Shown one piece after another: positions 9,101 to 12,100 of a stretch of DNA of 14,956 nucleotides. Source of the DNA: Baffinella frigidus (Eukaryota > Cryptophyceae > Cryptomonadales > Baffinellaceae); assembly GCA_026770585.1 (NCBI GenBank), contig MU646314.1, positions 749,489 through 764,444 on the forward strand, written 5' to 3'. Below the pieces are notes generated by a model. It did not search any database, was not told the origin of the DNA, and saw nothing but the letters and a program-made list of their open reading frames with translations. Both the position numbers and the translations under genes were made by a program. Within the stretch, counting starts at the first letter, position 1; every line of letters begins with the position of its first letter.

Positions 9101-12100
9101 TCTCGGGTTGTTGGTTTAGATTTTCGGGATTCGGATATCAAATTTCGAGTTTAGTGTATAGTGTTTCGGGTTCAGGTTTCGGGTTCCGGGCTCCGGGTTC
9201 GGGTTTCGGATATCGAGTTTCGGGTATCGGGTTTCGGGTTCCGGATGTCGAGTTTCGAGTGTCGGGTTTCGGGTTTCGGGTTTCGGATATCGGGTTTCGA
9301 GTGTCGGGTTTCGGATATCGAGTTTCGGGTTTCGGGTTTCGGGTTTCGGGTTTCGGGTTTCGGGTTTCGGGTTTCGGGTTTAGGGTTGCCGGAATTGCCG
9401 CGGAGCAGCTCGGGGGCTATCCAGAGGCTAGGACCCTATTTACATGTAGGCCACGGCAGGTCACTACTGGAAATTTCAGGACGCAACGTTTCGTTTTCGT
9501 GGTACAAATGGTACGTACTGGCCTGGTGACATACGACGGTTCATCGTTTCCACGTCCAGTCCGAATACAAAATTTCCGGATCCGGGTACAAATATCTTAA
9601 AAGACTTGTACACTGAAATTCCGAGTATGACCTGGCGTGGATTGTAAGAATTTGTACCAGTCACGGGCGGGTTGGTCACGTGTCTGACGCCGTTTGAGTC
9701 AGGAGCTGACGAAAGTTACTACACAAATGCCACTTGTAGAAGCATCTCGGTTTTAAAAAGAGTCCTGGGTGAGATTGCCGGAATCGCCGGATATCGGATA
9801 TCGGGTTTCGGGTTTCGGGTTTCGCATATCGGGTTTTGGGTTTCGGGTTTTGGGTTTGGGGTTCAGGGTTTAGGGTTACCGGAATCTCCGCGGAGCAGCT
9901 CGGGGGCCATCCAGAGAGGCGATCCACACGCTCCCGATCTGCGTTTGGGGTTTATGATTTAGGGGTTAGGGTTTGGGGTTTGGGGTTTGGAGTTTGGAGT
10001 TTTGGGTTTTGGGGTTTGGGGTTTAGGGTTTGGAGGTTTGGGTTTAGGGATTTGGGTTTAGGGTTTGGGGTTTAGGGTTGAAGATTGAGGGTTTAGGGTT
10101 GTAACCTTGCTTACCCGACCGAGAGGATTGTGAGCTTATCATGAGGTTACGAGGATCAGGATTTAGGGTTGTGACATGGCTTACCACCCTAAACCCCAAC
10201 CCCTAGATCGTAACCTTTGAACCCTCCACCCTCCACCCCCAACCCTAAACCCCGACCCCAGAACCCTGCACCCCAAACCCTGAACAATTTGACTCGTACC
10301 CCTGCCTCCAGGCGGGACAGTAACCCAGTGGACTACGGAACTTTCATCAAAAGTCAACTTACCATGTGGGCCGTGAACTTGAAGGATTTTGCAATGCAAA
10401 TTTGGTCACGTTACCGCTAAATCTAGGGGTCCCGAAACCCTCAAAGCCCATCTAGGGGTCCCGAAACCCTCAAAGCCCACCGTGTGGTAACCCAGAATGA
10501 ACCTAAGCTCTCCCCAGGGTTGCGCCCTGCGTGTTTCTCGGATCATTCAATGCCGATACCACACAGCGGACTACAAAGGGGGTTCGTGAGTAACCCCCAA
10601 GTGAATAATCCATAGGACCCTACGGTAGGCAATCCGTCGGGACATAGTGTTGTTCCTACGAATATCCTAACCGATTCTCGCTCATAATCGGCTGGAAAAT
10701 CGCTTGATAGCACACTGCGAGGAAGCGTGAGTCGAGAGACCACTCAGCAGGCACCGTGGTCTTTTTCGCCCGGATTTCCGGGCGAGATTCCGGTTGGCGT
10801 CCACAGCAATGCACTGCCAGGGCGGAGATTTTGTAAAAGTCAATTCACCCACAAATCTGTCAACTTTAGAAATGAGGTACACAGAACGTGTTCTTCTTTA
10901 CTACACTTCGCATGTAAGTTGACTTAAACTAAAACTCCGGCCTGGCAGTGCAATGAAAAAGATTTGTACCATACGCGTTGAGATGGAGCGTTTTCAGAAG
11001 TCCCCGCTGGCTGCTAAGCGGGGACGATTCCAAACGTCGAGAGTGGAACGTCTCAAAGCAAAAGTGGAATCTCCGTTAACTTAAGTAACGGTGTCAACTT
11101 AAGTAACGGTGTCAACTTAAGTAACGGTGTCAACTTAAGTAACGGTGTCAACTTGAGTAACGGTGGAGACCTGGGGAGATGCCTCTGCTGCCAAAGCCCG
11201 AAGTCTGACACCTGTTTGGGGTTTAGGGTTTAAGATTTAGGGTTTAGAGTTGAGGGTTTCAGGTTTAGAGTTTAGGGTTTCGGGTTCACGGTTCACTGTT
11301 TAGGGTTCAGGGTTTCGGGTTTCGGGTGTGCTGGAGCTTGTAGCGCTACCTCGGCCGGGTTGACCAACTACCCTCAAGTTGACATGCTGTAACGCTACTT
11401 GAAAAGGGAAATCATACTCCCATGGCGCGGGGCCGGTCCACTAAATCATCTGAGCCATGATGAGGTGGATCCGGACCAATTGGTCGTCAATAAAGAACTC
11501 TCTCTCTGTGACATGCTGTGACTGCGGTACGAATCCGTCAACTCTGACGCGGAAAAGAGCCCGGGCGCGACAGTTTGGTGAGCGCACACAGACTGGGAGA
11601 CAGCTAGACCCATGTCCCTACGGATTGCCCACCGTAGGGTCCTATGGACTATCCACGTTTGGGTTATTCACGAAGTCCCATCGTAGCTGTGTGGACTGTG
11701 GACCTTGGAGTTTCTGCGCAAAATGTCTTTTACGGCGAGCGCATTTATCCCTTAAGTGACCATGCCGTCAAATTTGACGGTCAAGAGGTCCTAGGCAGGT
11801 CCTAGGGCCCTACGGTAGGGCGTATGAGCCTACTGGCCACTCAAGGGATACTCAGGCAGAGTTAGACTTGTACGAGTACGAGAAAAGAAACCGACCCACG
11901 AACTAGACGCGCATGGCGTGGGGGTCCACACGGTGGACTACCAAGGTTTCGGGACTCCGGATTTCCGCGGGTAACGTGACCAAATTTGCACCAGAAAAGC
12001 CTTAAAGTTAATTGCCTCGGGGCAGGTTGACTTGTGATGAAAGGTTCGTAGTGCACCGTGTGGATTGGGGTACGGATCTTGGCATCGAACTTGAGATCGC

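Larger units (their letters stand above)
9097..9879 (-). other. Intron 4-5 (783 bp)
   Basis: It contains a GGGTTTC / GGATATC array (9121-9388), the exon 4 partial copy (9390-9427), a unique stretch (9430-9770) and a second GGGTTTC array (9783-9875) with a tiny exon 4 end echo (GATTGCCGGAATCGCCGG at 9772). Confidence 0.75.
9939..11170 (-). other. Intron 3-4 (1232 bp)
   Basis: It contains an 18-bp tandem array (11075-11164), a hairpin GTCCCCGC/GCGGGGAC (11000-11025), MITE family D (10807-10955), a family C repeat (10559-10647), MITE A copy 3 (10324-10487), a C-rich block (10185-10290) where the heptamer orientation is reversed, and a G-rich array (9945-10110) before the exon 4 acceptor. Confidence 0.75.

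Noticed and set aside
9067-9600. Long plus-strand open frame with FGFRVSGFGFRV-like repeats
   Set aside because: It is a translation of TTTCGGG/GGATATCG arrays; all frames there are open, it runs antisense to the kinase gene, and it covers an exon copy and intron.
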